Source: Schizophyllum amplum
Lineage: Eukaryota > Basidiomycota > Agaricomycetes > Agaricales > Schizophyllaceae
Assembly (NCBI GenBank): GCA_007026445.1
Contig: VDMD01000082.1
Location: forward strand, 46,228 to 110,227
Length of the DNA stretch: 64,000 nt
Reading direction: 5' to 3'
Position 1 is the first letter of the stretch. Each line of letters starts with the position of its first letter. The notes under the pieces are model-generated. The model saw only the letters and a program-made list of their open reading frames with translations. It did not search any database and had not been told where the DNA came from. A program made the position numbers and the translations under genes. Positions 34,255 through 44,237 of the stretch are shown piece after piece.

Positions 34255-34474
34255 GTTTGCCTCTTGCTATTGTAGTTTCGGCGCGTCCTCTTGTCTTTCA
34301 TCGTTGAAGAAGGTTTGGGAGGGGGGGGGGGGGGGATCGCGGGCGCACAGGCGGCGGGGGGAGAGTGCGGCGGTCGGGGCGGGTGGCGGGGGGGGGGGGG
34401 AGGGCAACGTTGCCGTCGTCGCTGGAGAGGCGCAATCTATATACTCGCCCTTTGCACCGTTGATCCTCCCACGG

Positions 34475-34890
34475 CAGTCGAACATGCAGAGCGTTGCCGC
34501 CCCGGGTTCCCACAGAAAGCCAACATGCGGGTACGCGTCGTGTTCAACGCCCGCTCTACCTCCGCCAAGCTTTCCCATCCAAGTTCAACATGACGTGCCA
34601 CCGCTCCGGCTTCCCACACAAGTCGAACTTCAACATCACGTGCTGCCGAAGATCCTACAAAGTCGAACATGCCGTACTGCCACCCGGCGCTGTCACGCCA
34701 GTCGAACTTTCAACATCATGCGCCGCGCCTCCCCAGCCGAACATTACATGCGGCTGCCCGGCTTTCCACACCGGTCAAACTTCGGCATCACGCTTCGCCG
34801 GCCCTTCTAACGAGTTCAACATCGCGCGCCGAACACTGCTCTCCCCCAGCGTACCTTTCATCTCACGCCGCCAAGCTGTGCGAGTCGAAC
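34475..34890 (+). repeat. Degenerate GTCGAACATG-type tandem motif in the DVQ leader
   Basis: About eleven imperfect copies of AGTTCAACAT or AGTCGAACATG, each followed by a GCCG/CCGC stretch, are spaced 20-50 bp apart. The same series is present in copy C (40190-40610). It lies 270-680 bp upstream of the DVQ ATG, so it may be regulatory or simply an old minisatellite. Confidence 0.55.
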
Positions 34891-35158
34891 AAGACTTGCC
34901 GCATGTATCTGTGCCTCCTCTTTAGGGTTCCCGGCTCCGCTCCGGTCGCTCGTCTATGGAATGCTCGATCAGTACGCAAGATCCCTGCGCTCATTCAAGC
35001 GTGGGGCGGGGAAAGCGGTTCCCATATCCCAACGCGCTTGTTCCGCTCACCCAGCATATCTCTGGCCTCCTTCCGGCGTCCCATCGCAACCCGTCGGGCA
35101 AGCGAATCTGACGTTATCCGCTTTTGCGTCATCTAAGTTGCGCTCCCTTTTGACGATC

Positions 35159-35645
35159 ATGAGCGTTCAAACGTCGTCCCCAACCCGCAGCTTCGCTATC
35201 GTTCTGTTCATCGGCGATCGTGATCAGACTGTAAGCCCTCACAGAGTCCCTGTCCACGCTCTCTCATCATCATGCAGTTTGAGTCGCATGCGTCCGCAGA
35301 ACGTGCTCGCTCCAGATTCATTCTCTCCTCGTTACCCATTGTGCGCCCACCATTCCACGATTTCCCCTCTTGTCTTACCGTTCGAAGCGTATACAACCGG
35401 CACCCGACTATGCGCCCCTCGATACTGATTATGCGATCACTCTTTTGCCATCGCGGTCGCCGGCTCCCGATGCCCTCAATCACAGTGATCTGAACTCCGC
35501 GCATTCATGCGTTGCAGGTTCTGGCGATGACACCCTGACGGTCTGCAATGGGCTTCACCGCCTGCAGATTCGGCAACATGAGTTCGCCCTGCAGCTCCAT
35601 CGTGAAGATGCTCTATTACGCCGCGTCTCCGTGTCCGAACTTTGA
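35159..35645 (+). CDS. DVQ-C: small multi-exon protein
   Basis: Exon 1 is 24 codons (MSVQTSSPTRSFAIVLFIGD then RDQT) with GTAAGC. A second exon probably starts NVLAPDSFSPRYP after an acceptor at 35299: against copy F many changes there fall at silent third positions. The last part reads QPAPDYAPLDTDYAITLLPS, then GSGDDTLTVCNGLHRLQIRQ and ends RRVSVSEL. The join between exon 2 and this frame is unresolved. Between copies C and F the last part differs at many amino-acid positions but keeps frame, including an in-frame 18-bp indel, which supports coding. Function unknown. Confidence 0.5.
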
Positions 35646-36544
35646 ATCTCATCTTGCCTTCCCCCGTCATCATCACGCTCTCGTCGTCTACACCGGGAGA
35701 GCCAAGGATCTCTGAACCTCGCTAATCAGTCGCTCCCGGTGCTGGGCCCTCTGATGGCATTCACCAAGGTGCGTTGCACCTTCCAGTCTTTCGTGCTAGC
35801 GCTCACTCCCTGCTTAGAGCATCGAGCGCGCCGGTCCCATGTATGCTGGTCTCTTAACCAGCCTCAGCACCCTCTCTTTGTCATCATCGCCAAGAGGAGT
35901 AGATCATGCGGTGCATGCGGCGTCGGGCGCGCTTCGTTCTCTGGTTGCCGATCGTGGCGCCCGCACCCCTCGCGGTTCCATCGCCGGCCTGTCCTGAAGG
36001 CCGATGTCCGCCGTCTCCGCAGCGTCGCGCGTCCCTTCCAGTTCGTAGATGGATCTTTGGTGCGCCACACGTCTTTCGTGCCGTGTTTTTCAGCTCACGC
36101 ACGCTCAGGTCTCACCACATCCGTCAATCTTGGCGCGCGGCCGACCGTCTGTCTGTCTCCCTGCTGCCGGGAGAGGCACATCGGCGCCTCCTCTCTCATC
36201 GTAGAAGGCCATCTGGTGCGTGCCGCCGTCTGCGATCGGTCATTCCGCCGCTGACTCGCGCTCAGGTGTTCCCGCGTTCATCCAGCCCACGGAGTACGCG
36301 GTCTCCTGAGGCCAATGTGCCGCGCCGCGCATTGTTGCGCCCCCCGCCTCCATCGCCCCCTTAACATCATCACAGTGAGGTACGGTCGTGTGCTCTTGGT
36401 TCTCCGCCCGCCCCCCCCCCCCCCTCCCCCCTTGAGGGTCCGCTTTCACTCGGCATTGTCTTCTTCACCGCCTCTTGCGCGTCCTTGTTGTATGCCCCCG
36501 TCACTCAGATCGCATCTCAAAGCCCGCACGTTTGCATCGTTGAC
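35646..36544. other. Shared downstream segment, no resolved gene
   Basis: A segment ending TTCACCAAGGTGCGTTGCACC (about 35760-35780) has counterparts near 8780 and 41975. Apart from a poly(C) run at 36408-36422 nothing can be assigned. Confidence 0.45.
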
Positions 36545-37460
36545 TTAGCTGATAGCCGTGACAGATTCACCGTACGCAGGCGGCGCTGTACTGTACGCTC
36601 CGGACCAGGGCACGTGGCGTTCTGCACCGCCGCCGGCGTGGCGCTCCGGTATATGATGTTCGTGAGCGCCCACGTTCGAAGGACTGACGACGCTGACTGT
36701 TTTTCCAGATACCAACATGGGTCTTTCTCGTCCTGGTTGACTTTCGGTCGTCCGGCGCGGTGCTCGTTTGGCTCTCGGCGGCGGCGCGGAATGTAAACTA
36801 TGTTCGTAAGCGTGCAGTTTCGATTTCCTTAACCTGCTCCTGGCTTCGACAGACTCTGATAACTTGGGTGCTCCTTCTCCTTCTCCACGTACGCCGCTCG
36901 GGCGCGGTATGTGTTTGACTCTCGGCGGGGGCGCGTCGTGCTGACCGTACTCGTGAGCTCGCAGTTATCCCTCCCTGACCGACCTAACAGCTTTTCCAGA
37001 ATCTGCGAGCCCGACTGACCGTCCAAATCAACGGGCTACTCTATCTGGACTTGTTTCGTTTTGGCCCCTCGGCGGCGGAGCGCGACGTAGAAGATGTTGG
37101 TGAGATCGCATTTTCGCACCGCAGACCGTGCTAATGACTTTGTCATGGTATGCCAGCTCGGGTGCTGCTCCTCCTGCTGGAGTTTCACTCCTCCATCCCG
37201 ATAGATTGTTTACCCTCGGTCGGTAGCGTCAAGTTCATGATGTTTGTTGTCGCCCTCTACCGCACCGCTGCCTCCACTGATCTTCTGGTGACGCTCGTTT
37301 AACCCAGGTTCTACTCCCCGTTCACGTGTCACGCTATTCGGGCGTGGCAGTCTATCTGTCCTCTTCTCGCGGTCGCAAACATGGATGACAACCTCGTACT
37401 TGATTCTTCCCGATGTGGTGCGCTGAGCGCGTCGGACTGTGCGCCATATGCATGAGGTTT
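36545..37460 (+). repeat. Array B: diverged ~147-bp exon/intron-like units
   Basis: Donor-like starts are at 36662 (GTGAGC), 36806 (GTAAGC), 36953 (GTGAGC) and 37100 (GTGAGA), with a decayed one near 37247. Spacing is 144, 147, 147 and 147. Three are followed 40-50 nt later by an acceptor (CCAG, ACAG), with CTAAC or CTGAC in between. The units are far more diverged from each other than in array A but keep its period. Confidence 0.65.
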
Positions 37461-38181
37461 GTCACACCCAGGTCCTTGCCGTCGTTTATTCCGCTGATGC
37501 TTTCGCTAAACTCAGCTCATGCGCGACGCACTCATCGTGGTCCACATACGCCGCACGCATCCGGAATCCATGACCATTCGTATGTTGCGCGTCAGGCAAA
37601 CGACTGCCTTCTGCCCGCCGTTCTGCAGGATGGGCTCCGCTAATGGTGTCGTCAGACACGGCGGAATGGCGTAGACACTCCTTATACTGTTGTCTTGCCG
37701 TGTCACCACAGTGTTTTGGACATATATCTCGGCTTACGCGTGAAGCAGATGACTTTCCCTGCGACCGTTCTGAGCGAGCACCCTTCTCCGCACTTGAGGC
37801 CACTGCCGTAGCCCTGTGGCGGCTGGCACTCGTATCTTGTATATCACGCGCAGCGCTCCTGCGCTCCCGCGATGCATTCGGACCTAGTACGCGCTCGGCT
37901 CTTAGTCTTTGCTGGTCTGAATGGATCTTTCATGCACGTAGCACCGCACACTCTTTCTGCACGGTCGCCCCGTGCCGTTGCCTGAGTATATTTGTTCTCC
38001 CGTGCTTTCCTTTCGCCAGGTTCATGTCACCGGTTACGGTTCGTCTCTTTTCGACCGTGATGGATGTGGCAAGCAAGCAGTCGAGCCTCCCTCTCGTCCT
38101 GACCCCTACGCAACTCTGTCGTTGGACCGCCTTCCCTGTCCTTCATGTATCTCCTGCGGTGCGCCTCTGCCGTTATCGGGC
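37461..38181. other. No gene resolved
   Basis: Open frames exist on both strands but none has a motif, a paralogue or a splice pattern I can support. Confidence 0.4.
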
Positions 38182-38205
38182 TTTGTTTGTTATCTGATGT
38201 TAACC
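38182..38205 (+). promoter_or_regulatory. 24-bp box upstream of DVQ-D (copy 3)
   Basis: TTTGTTTGTT-N3-TGATG-TTAACC, preceded by TTATCGG, ends 57 bp before the ATG at 38263. Confidence 0.5.
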
Positions 38206-38262
38206 TGCACGCCCATCGTTTCACTGATGTGGATCGATCGCATCCGCTGTCTTTCGACCACC

Positions 38263-38792
38263 ATGGACCTTGAGCCTTCGCCGGCCTCCAGCAGGCTCAC
38301 CGTCATCTTGCTCCTCCCGCATAGAAATTACCCGGTGAGGGCCTTCACCATCCTGTGCACCACCTCTGACCGTCATGCAGCCCCCGTCACAGGTGTGCGG
38401 CTCGTACGTTCTTGCCCAATGGAACTTCCCGGCGACGGGCATGGTGCGAGCACCGTTCAACGCTTTCCTCATCTGTCTAACTGTCACAGGCATATGTAAT
38501 CTACCCTGTACCCTTTGATGCGCCGACCCATCGTCAACATCCCGTTGTTGTGCTACCCAGGCCGCCCCCTCCGCTCGACGGCGTTCCGAATGCGGCCCCT
38601 ACGGACTCGGTATGGCCCAGCATTGTAACTGCCCACGTTGGATTCCATTGCCTGTCCGCTCAGCAGCAGGCACGAGCGCTCCGACTCCACTACGAAGAGG
38701 CTCTCCGACGCCCACACGAGGAGGCTCTGCGACAGCGACGTGAAGAAGCCTTACTGCACTCCGCGTTTCAACGGATCAGCCTGGATGAATAG
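38263..38792 (+). CDS. DVQ-D: intact three-exon small protein
   Basis: Exon 1 MDLEPSPASSRLTVILLLPH then RNYP (24 codons), exon 2 VCGSYVLAQWNFPATGM (17 codons), exon 3 AYVIYPVPFDAP through RPHEEALRQRREEALLHSAF to QRISLDE (100 codons): the same lengths and phase-0 introns as DVQ-B, also 141 aa. Both introns of DVQ-D differ in sequence from those of DVQ-B while the exons are well conserved, which argues for selection on the protein. The C-terminal RRPHEEALRQRREEALL segment is a charged amphipathic helix. It has a copy of the 24-bp upstream box. Function unknown. Confidence 0.75.
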
Positions 38793-39039
38793 GTGGCTGG
38801 GCAGCCTTCATTTTCGGCAGCGCTCGTGCGTTGCTGCTGCCTCCAGCCAGTCAGAGTTCTGCAATACATAACATGTTCACCGTAATCTTCTCGGATCGGT
38901 TGTCCTTGCGAAACAATTGGGAAGCTCGGACGCGCGACAAGTAAGACCGCCGATCTTCGGCATCTCCTCCGGCGTCTTTCGCGGCCATTTGGCTGACTAC
39001 CCTTGAGGCACCGAATTTGTCGCCTGGATGCTCTAAAGT

Positions 39040-39063
39040 GTTGTTTGTTCTCTCATGATTACC
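39040..39063 (+). promoter_or_regulatory. 24-bp box upstream of DVQ-E (copy 4)
   Basis: GTTGTTTGTT-N3-TCATG-ATTACC, two changes from the consensus, ends 46 bp before the ATG at 39110. Confidence 0.45.
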
Positions 39064-39109
39064 GCCCGCCCCGTCATTTGAATAACGCGCATCCCTGTCC
39101 CTGACGATC

Positions 39110-39658
39110 ATGGACGTCCAGCTTTCTCGGGCCTCCGTCGCTTTCACTGTCGTCGTACTCGCATGGGATGTAGCACAGGCCGTGAGCGCACTCGCCTGTC
39201 CTCCCTTATTGCTCACCCGCGACCAGGCTTCGCACCCGCAGCCCGAAGATCGCTTTCGGACCCAATTGCACCTGTCGGGAGCGGGCTGGGTGCGCACCCC
39301 AGTCATTCCTTGCCATCGTCTTCCTGACCATCCGCAGCTCTTACTGCTTGTACCTCGTCCATTGCGCTCCCCTGCTCTACATCAGGATGTCGCTATCGCG
39401 CCTTCACCGATTCACCCCGATCCGGAGACACCCACCCTCGCCAATCGCGATGCGCCTGACAGGGTGCGTCAGTCACCGCTGAGGCCCCGCCAAGTCATGC
39501 CCATGTCCGAGGACCGTCGTAGCGGCTTGCTTCTGCAATACGCAAGAGCACGACTCTTGTCTGAGTTGCGATGGACGAGACTTCATGAAGAAATGGCTGG
39601 GTTATGGGCATGCCGAGCGCCGCATCGCGCCTTCGGCGCAGACTTCGGGAAGATTTGA
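39110..39658 (+). CDS. DVQ-E: small protein, two possible exons
   Basis: It starts MDVQLSRASVAFTVVVLAWD then VAQA, again 24 codons followed by GTGAGC. A 45-nt intron ending CGACCAG would join to ASHPQPEDRFRTQLHLSGAG. The frame is also open without splicing. The rest is Pro-rich (LLLLVPRPLRSPALHQD) and ends in a helix (LLLQYARARLLSELRW, TRLHEEMAGLW) and the tail GADFGKI. Only the first exon resembles other DVQ genes. Function unknown. Confidence 0.5.
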   Translation: MDVQLSRASVAFTVVVLAWDVAQAVSALACPPLLLTRDQASHPQPEDRFRTQLHLSGAGWVRTPVIPCHRLPDHPQLLLLVPRPLRSPALHQDVAIAPSPIHPDPETPTLANRDAPDRVRQSPLRPRQVMPMSEDRRSGLLLQYARARLLSELRWTRLHEEMAGLWACRAPHRAFGADFGKI

Positions 39659-40110
39659 CAGAGTAAACATACTGTACATACCTTGCAGCATGCACAAAGA
39701 ATTTTTACAGCCTTCCGAGGCAGGTCAAAGGTTGTGATGCCAGTTCGAAGGACGGTCAAAGGATTTAAGGGCGTGGAAAGACAGCAAAAATTCTTGAGTC
39801 CCGCTGGAAGGCAGCTCAAATTATATATCTAACCTTTGAGATGTACCTGTAGGCTTTCACGGACCTTCCAAGCAGGGGCGCAGGTTGTCGGGACCCAGTC
39901 AAGCACGAGCCTAGCTTTTCGACGCAGTTCAAACTCGGACCGATGTCCGCCGGTCATGGGCGATATCAGATATCGCGCGCCACCCACGACTTGCCCGCGA
40001 CCGTGAATGAGGCGCGTACTACTACATACTCGGGTGCGCTGATGAATGAAGGCTAACGGGCGGTACAAAAGGGTAGCTATCGTGTCTATAGTTCACCTCG
40101 AGATGCATTG
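39659..40110. other. No gene; short internal repeats
   Basis: It contains two imperfect repeats of a GGACGGTCAAAGG / GGCAGGTCAAAGG motif (39719 and 39754). No gene seen. Confidence 0.4.
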
Positions 40111-41380
40111 GGGGGGAGGGCAACGTTGCCGTCGTCGCTGGAGAGGCGCGATCTATATACGCGCCCTTTGCACTGTTGATCCTCCCACGGCAGTCGAACA
40201 TGCAGCGCGTTGCCGCCCCGGGTTCCCACAGAAAGCCAACATGCGGGTACGCGTCGTGTTCAACGCCCGCTCTACCTCCGCCAAGCTTTCCCATCCAAGT
40301 TCAACATGATGTGCCACCGCTCCGGCTTCCCACACAAGTCGAACTTCAACATCACGTGATGCCGAGGATCCTACAAAGTCGAACATGCCGTACTGCCGGC
40401 CGGTGCTCTCACGCCAGTCAAACTTCAACATCATGCGCCGCACCTCCCAAGTCCATCATTACACGCGGCTGTCCGGCTTTCCACACCGGTCAAACTTCGG
40501 CATCACGCTTCGCCGGCGCTTCCAACAAGTTCAACATTGCATGCCGAACAGTGCTCCCGCCCAGTGTGCCTTTCATCTGACGGCGCCGCGCCGTGCGAGT
40601 CGAACAAGACTTGCCGCATGTGTCTGTGCCTCCTATTTTGAGGGTGCCCGGCACCGCTCCAGTCGGTCGTCCTTGGATCGCTCAATTGGTACGCACGACC
40701 ACTGCGCTCAGTCAAGCGGGCGTCGGGGCAAGCAGTCCGCATTTGCCAATGCGCCTGTTGCTGTCAGCCAGCATATCTCTCGCCTCCTTCCGGCGTCCCA
40801 TCGCAACCCGTCGGGCAAGCGAATCTGACGTTATCCGCTTTTGCGTCATCTAAGATGTCTACCGCACGTGCCATATAATGCCCCCCGATCGCATGCGCTC
40901 CCTTTTGACGATCATGAGCGTTCAAATGTCGTCCCCAACCCGCACCTTCGCTATCGTTCTGTTCATCGACGATCGTGATCAGACTGTAAGCCCTCACAGA
41001 GTCCCTGTCTACGCTCTCTCATCATCATGCAGTTTGAGTCGCATGCGTCCGCAGAACGTGTTCGCTCCCGATTCGTTCTCTCCCCGTCACCCCTGGTGCG
41101 CACGCCATTCCATGATTTCCTCTCTTGTCTTACTCTTCAAAGCGTATTCAACCGGCACCCCCCTACGCGCCCCTCGATTCTGATTATGGGACCATGGATT
41201 ATGATCATGCGATCTTCGTTTTGCCAACGCGGTCTCCGGCCTCCGATATCTTCAATCAGAGTGATCTGAACTCCGCACGTTCACGCTCTGCGGGTTCTAG
41301 CGCTGTCACCGTGACGCTCTACAGTGGGCTTCACCGCCTGCGCATTCGGCGACATCTGTGGGATCTGCAGTTCCAGCCTG
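40111..41380 (+). repeat. Segmental duplication, copy C
   Basis: Partner of 34396-35645, with the same leader, GTCGAACATG-type motif series and DVQ gene. The flanks differ completely on the left, so the duplication edge lies within the G-run GGGGGGAGGG. Confidence 0.85.
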
Positions 41381-41848
41381 AAGATCATCTATTACACGAA
41401 TCCGAAGACTCTCTGGTCCTACAGTAGTAACGATGCATCGGGCTGTATCGTTTACTGGCCGGGTGAGATGCATGCCCGGCGGCGGCCTCGCTTCGTTGAT
41501 ACCTGACCTCCAGCTTGATGGCTATGTATGTTTGCACGCCGTGCTTATTGTACCCTACCGTACCTGATGGTTGTTGCGTTGCAATCTATAGGCTCTGTCC
41601 TGGCAATACAAGCGTGGCCGCAAATCTACCAGTCTACGGATACTTCTCCGCTATCTCCGCGGCCGGCTTCGGTGACTGCCCTTGAGGCAGAGGAAAGGCA
41701 TCCGTGTCTTCCCCGTCCACGTGTGCGCCTGGAACTAAACATTGCACTGCTTTCTCTGGCTCAATACTGCAACAGTAACGGGCTCGCTAATGGCTGGCTC
41801 ACGTTAGACAGGCGCCTGCCGGAGATCGGGCCGCGCCTTCGTGTCTGA
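40914..41848 (+). CDS. DVQ-F: DVQ copy with an extended or interrupted 3' end
   Basis: Exon 1 MSVQMSSPTRTFAIVLFIDD then RDQT (24 codons) and GTAAGC. Downstream it matches DVQ-C (QPAPPYAPLDSDY; GLHRLRIRRHLWDL), then a stop follows LVLQ at 41427. The end common to the other array-linked copies (RLPEIGPRLRV, compare the SVSEL ends) lies about 400 bp further on, after a segment with VVALQSIGSVLAIQA and VRLELNIALLSLAQYC. Either an insertion split the last exon or this copy has an extra exon. Function unknown. Confidence 0.4.
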
Positions 41849-42536
41849 ACTCTCAATCTCATCTTGCCTTCCCCCGTTATCCTCGCGCTCCCGTCGTCTG
41901 CACCGAGGCAGCCAGGAATCTCTACATCTCGTGATCCACTCGCTCAGTATGTTGGGCGATCCGCTGGTCTTCATCCAGGTGTGTTGCACCTTCCCCACCT
42001 TTGTGCTAGCCCTCATATAGATCACTGGGCCCACTGCTTCCTCCTTTCGTACCACGCGTCAAACCCCCCCCCCCCCCCCTCCCGCTCTTCACCGTAGCCG
42101 TCCGGATGCGTAGCTGTTGCGACGCGTGCGGCCTCCGTCCGCTTTTGTCTTTGGTTGCCGCTCGTGGAGGGCGCTCCTCCCGGCTGCGATTGCCGGTGTG
42201 GAATGGAGGGCTTCCCCGGCGCCGCGCCTGCCCTCCAGTCGCGGGTGCATACTTGGTGCGCCGCCGTGCGTGTCTTGATCTGCAGCTCACTTGCGCTCAG
42301 GCGTCACCACATGCGTTAACTCTCACCCCCCGCGGATGCTCTTTCTGGTGTTGTCAACCGTGCGTCCGCGTCACCCGCCCATTGTGGACCGCCTTCTGGT
42401 CAGTGCTGTCCTCTTTGTTCTGTCTTCGCGGTCCATGGCTTGTGTGCTCATCTCCTTTACCGCGTGCTATGTCTCCCGCCACCCCCTCCCCCCTATGCCT
42501 CCGCCTCTCGGCGGGGCGTAGCGTGCTGTTCGTATT

Positions 42537-44050
42537 CTTCAGCGCGCACTTTTGGATCCCTAACCCTAATTCCACAGCTTTTTCATACTCGGCGCCCACA
42601 ACTGTCCGTACAAACCGGCGGGTTGCTCCATCCGAGAGCGTTTTGGTTCTCACCATCAGTGTGGAGGCGCATGTTGATGTTCTTGGTGAGGTCGCAGCTT
42701 CTCACTCCAGACCGTGCTGATGCCTCTGTCGGCTTATTCTAGCTCGTCTGCTACTCCTCCTGCTGCGCGTGCTCCGCTCGGGCACGGTATGTCATCGATT
42801 TCAGGCGGTGGCGCAGGCAGCTGCTCGTCTTTGTGAGCCGGCCAATTGGCATCCGTGACTGAGGCGACAGCCGTTCCAGAATCTGCGAGCCGGATCGATG
42901 GTTGAACTCCACGGTCTACTCCATTGGCCCTCGTTTTGTTCTTGACCCTTGGTGGGGGACTTCAGTGTTGATGATGTTGGTGAGACCGCACTTTTGCACC
43001 CGTTACTGTGCTAACGACTTTAGTAGCAAGTGTCAGCTCGGCTGCTAGCTCTCGTGCTCTATGTACAACCGCTTGGTTGCCGTGTGTCTTCGACTATCGC
43101 CGGAGCCCCCGCCAGCTGTTCGTCTTCGTGAGCGCGCAGTTTAGCATCCTTAACCAAGCAGACGGCTTACCGAGACTCTGCAAGCGCAACAGATGATTCG
43201 AATTGATTCGCTAGTCCATCCGGGCGCGTCTCGTTTTTTGACCTTTGGCGGGGAAGCCTGCACTGGATGATGTTGGTGAGCGCGCAGCTTCGCTCCCGTA
43301 ACCGTTCTGATGACGTTGTCAGGGTATGTTGACTCCGGTGCTACTCCTTGTGCTCTGTGTACGTCGCTCGGGCACGCCATGGCTTTGAGTCCCGCCTCGG
43401 GCGTGGTGTGTTGATCGTACTCCCGGGCTCGCAGTTCCGCATCTCTCACCCAGCCGATAGCTTTTCCATATACTGCGAACCCGACTGATGGTTGAAATCG
43501 GTGACTCCTCCATCCTGGCGCGTTTTGTTTGGGACCTTCGGCGTGGCATGCCGACGTCGCTGATGTTGGTGAGCGCGCAGCTTTGCTCCCGTAAACATTC
43601 TAACAACTTTGTTAGCCAGTGCTAGTGCGGGCGCTAGCTGTTGCGCTCCGTGTAAGCTGCTCCGGATGTATGATCATTTGGCTCCCGCCGTGCGCGCGTC
43701 GTGCATTTTCTGCACCTCCGCCCGCGCCGGCAGCGTTTCCAGAATCCCATAGCACGGGTCATTGTCTAACCACTCGGGGTACTCCCTTCGTTCGTGTTCC
43801 TCTCCCGGCCTTTGACAGGGCAGCCCGAAGTTCATGATGTTGGTGAGCCCGCGCAGCTTGGCGCCCCTGACCATGCCAATGACTTCGCCAGGGTGCGCCT
43901 AGTCGGGCTCTCGCGTTCGCACTCGACTCCCGCTGCTCTGTCGCGGTACGGGTTGCAGCCTCTGCCGGGAGCCCGTCGTGGTGATCATATTCGTGAGCGC
44001 TTGGTACTGCACCGCTGCTCTTGCCTGCGCTAATCACCTTGTGAGCCCTG
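42537..44050 (+). repeat. Array C: diverged ~147-bp exon/intron-like units
   Basis: Donor-like starts lie at about 42537 (decayed), 42686, 42833, 42980, 43128, 43276, 43422 (decayed), 43569, 43843 and 43993. Most steps are 146-150; one is 274 (nearly two units). Several units keep CTAAC or CTGAT and an AG about 47 nt after the donor, for example 42980 to TAGTAG and 43276 to TGTCAG. Exons have drifted and contain stops, so coding is doubtful here, but the period and splice-like marks persist. Confidence 0.65.
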
Positions 44051-44237
44051 TTAGCACCTGCTGCACCTCTCCCTGTGCATGCGTGTTGTCGGTGTGAAAG
44101 ACGACTGATAGGTGCTACTCTCTGTCTTGGATTGGGCCGGCTGTGTTGCGCTAATCCTGAGCGCTGTCGGACTGTGCCCCATCTGCGTGAGAGCCCGGCC
44201 AGGGCTGGCACTAGGATACTGTATTCTTGTTTACAAG

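Larger units (their letters stand above)
34396..35645 (+). repeat. Segmental duplication, copy B
   Basis: From GGGAGGGCAACGTTGCCGTC onward this stretch is nearly identical to the segment starting at about 40111, through the leader and into the DVQ gene. Near 35138 copy C has about 43 extra bases that include CCATATAATG. Divergence rises towards the 3' end. The duplication carries a DVQ gene and sits upstream of a 147-bp array in both cases. Confidence 0.85.

Noticed and set aside
34320..34400. G-quadruplex or regulatory G-runs
   Set aside because: Long G homopolymers are present, but length is unreliable in assemblies and nothing else supports a function.
34235..34810. Plus-strand frames across the duplicated leader
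   Set aside because: They read the poly-G tracts and the GTCGAACATG-type motif series in arbitrary frames; copies B and C do not keep one frame.
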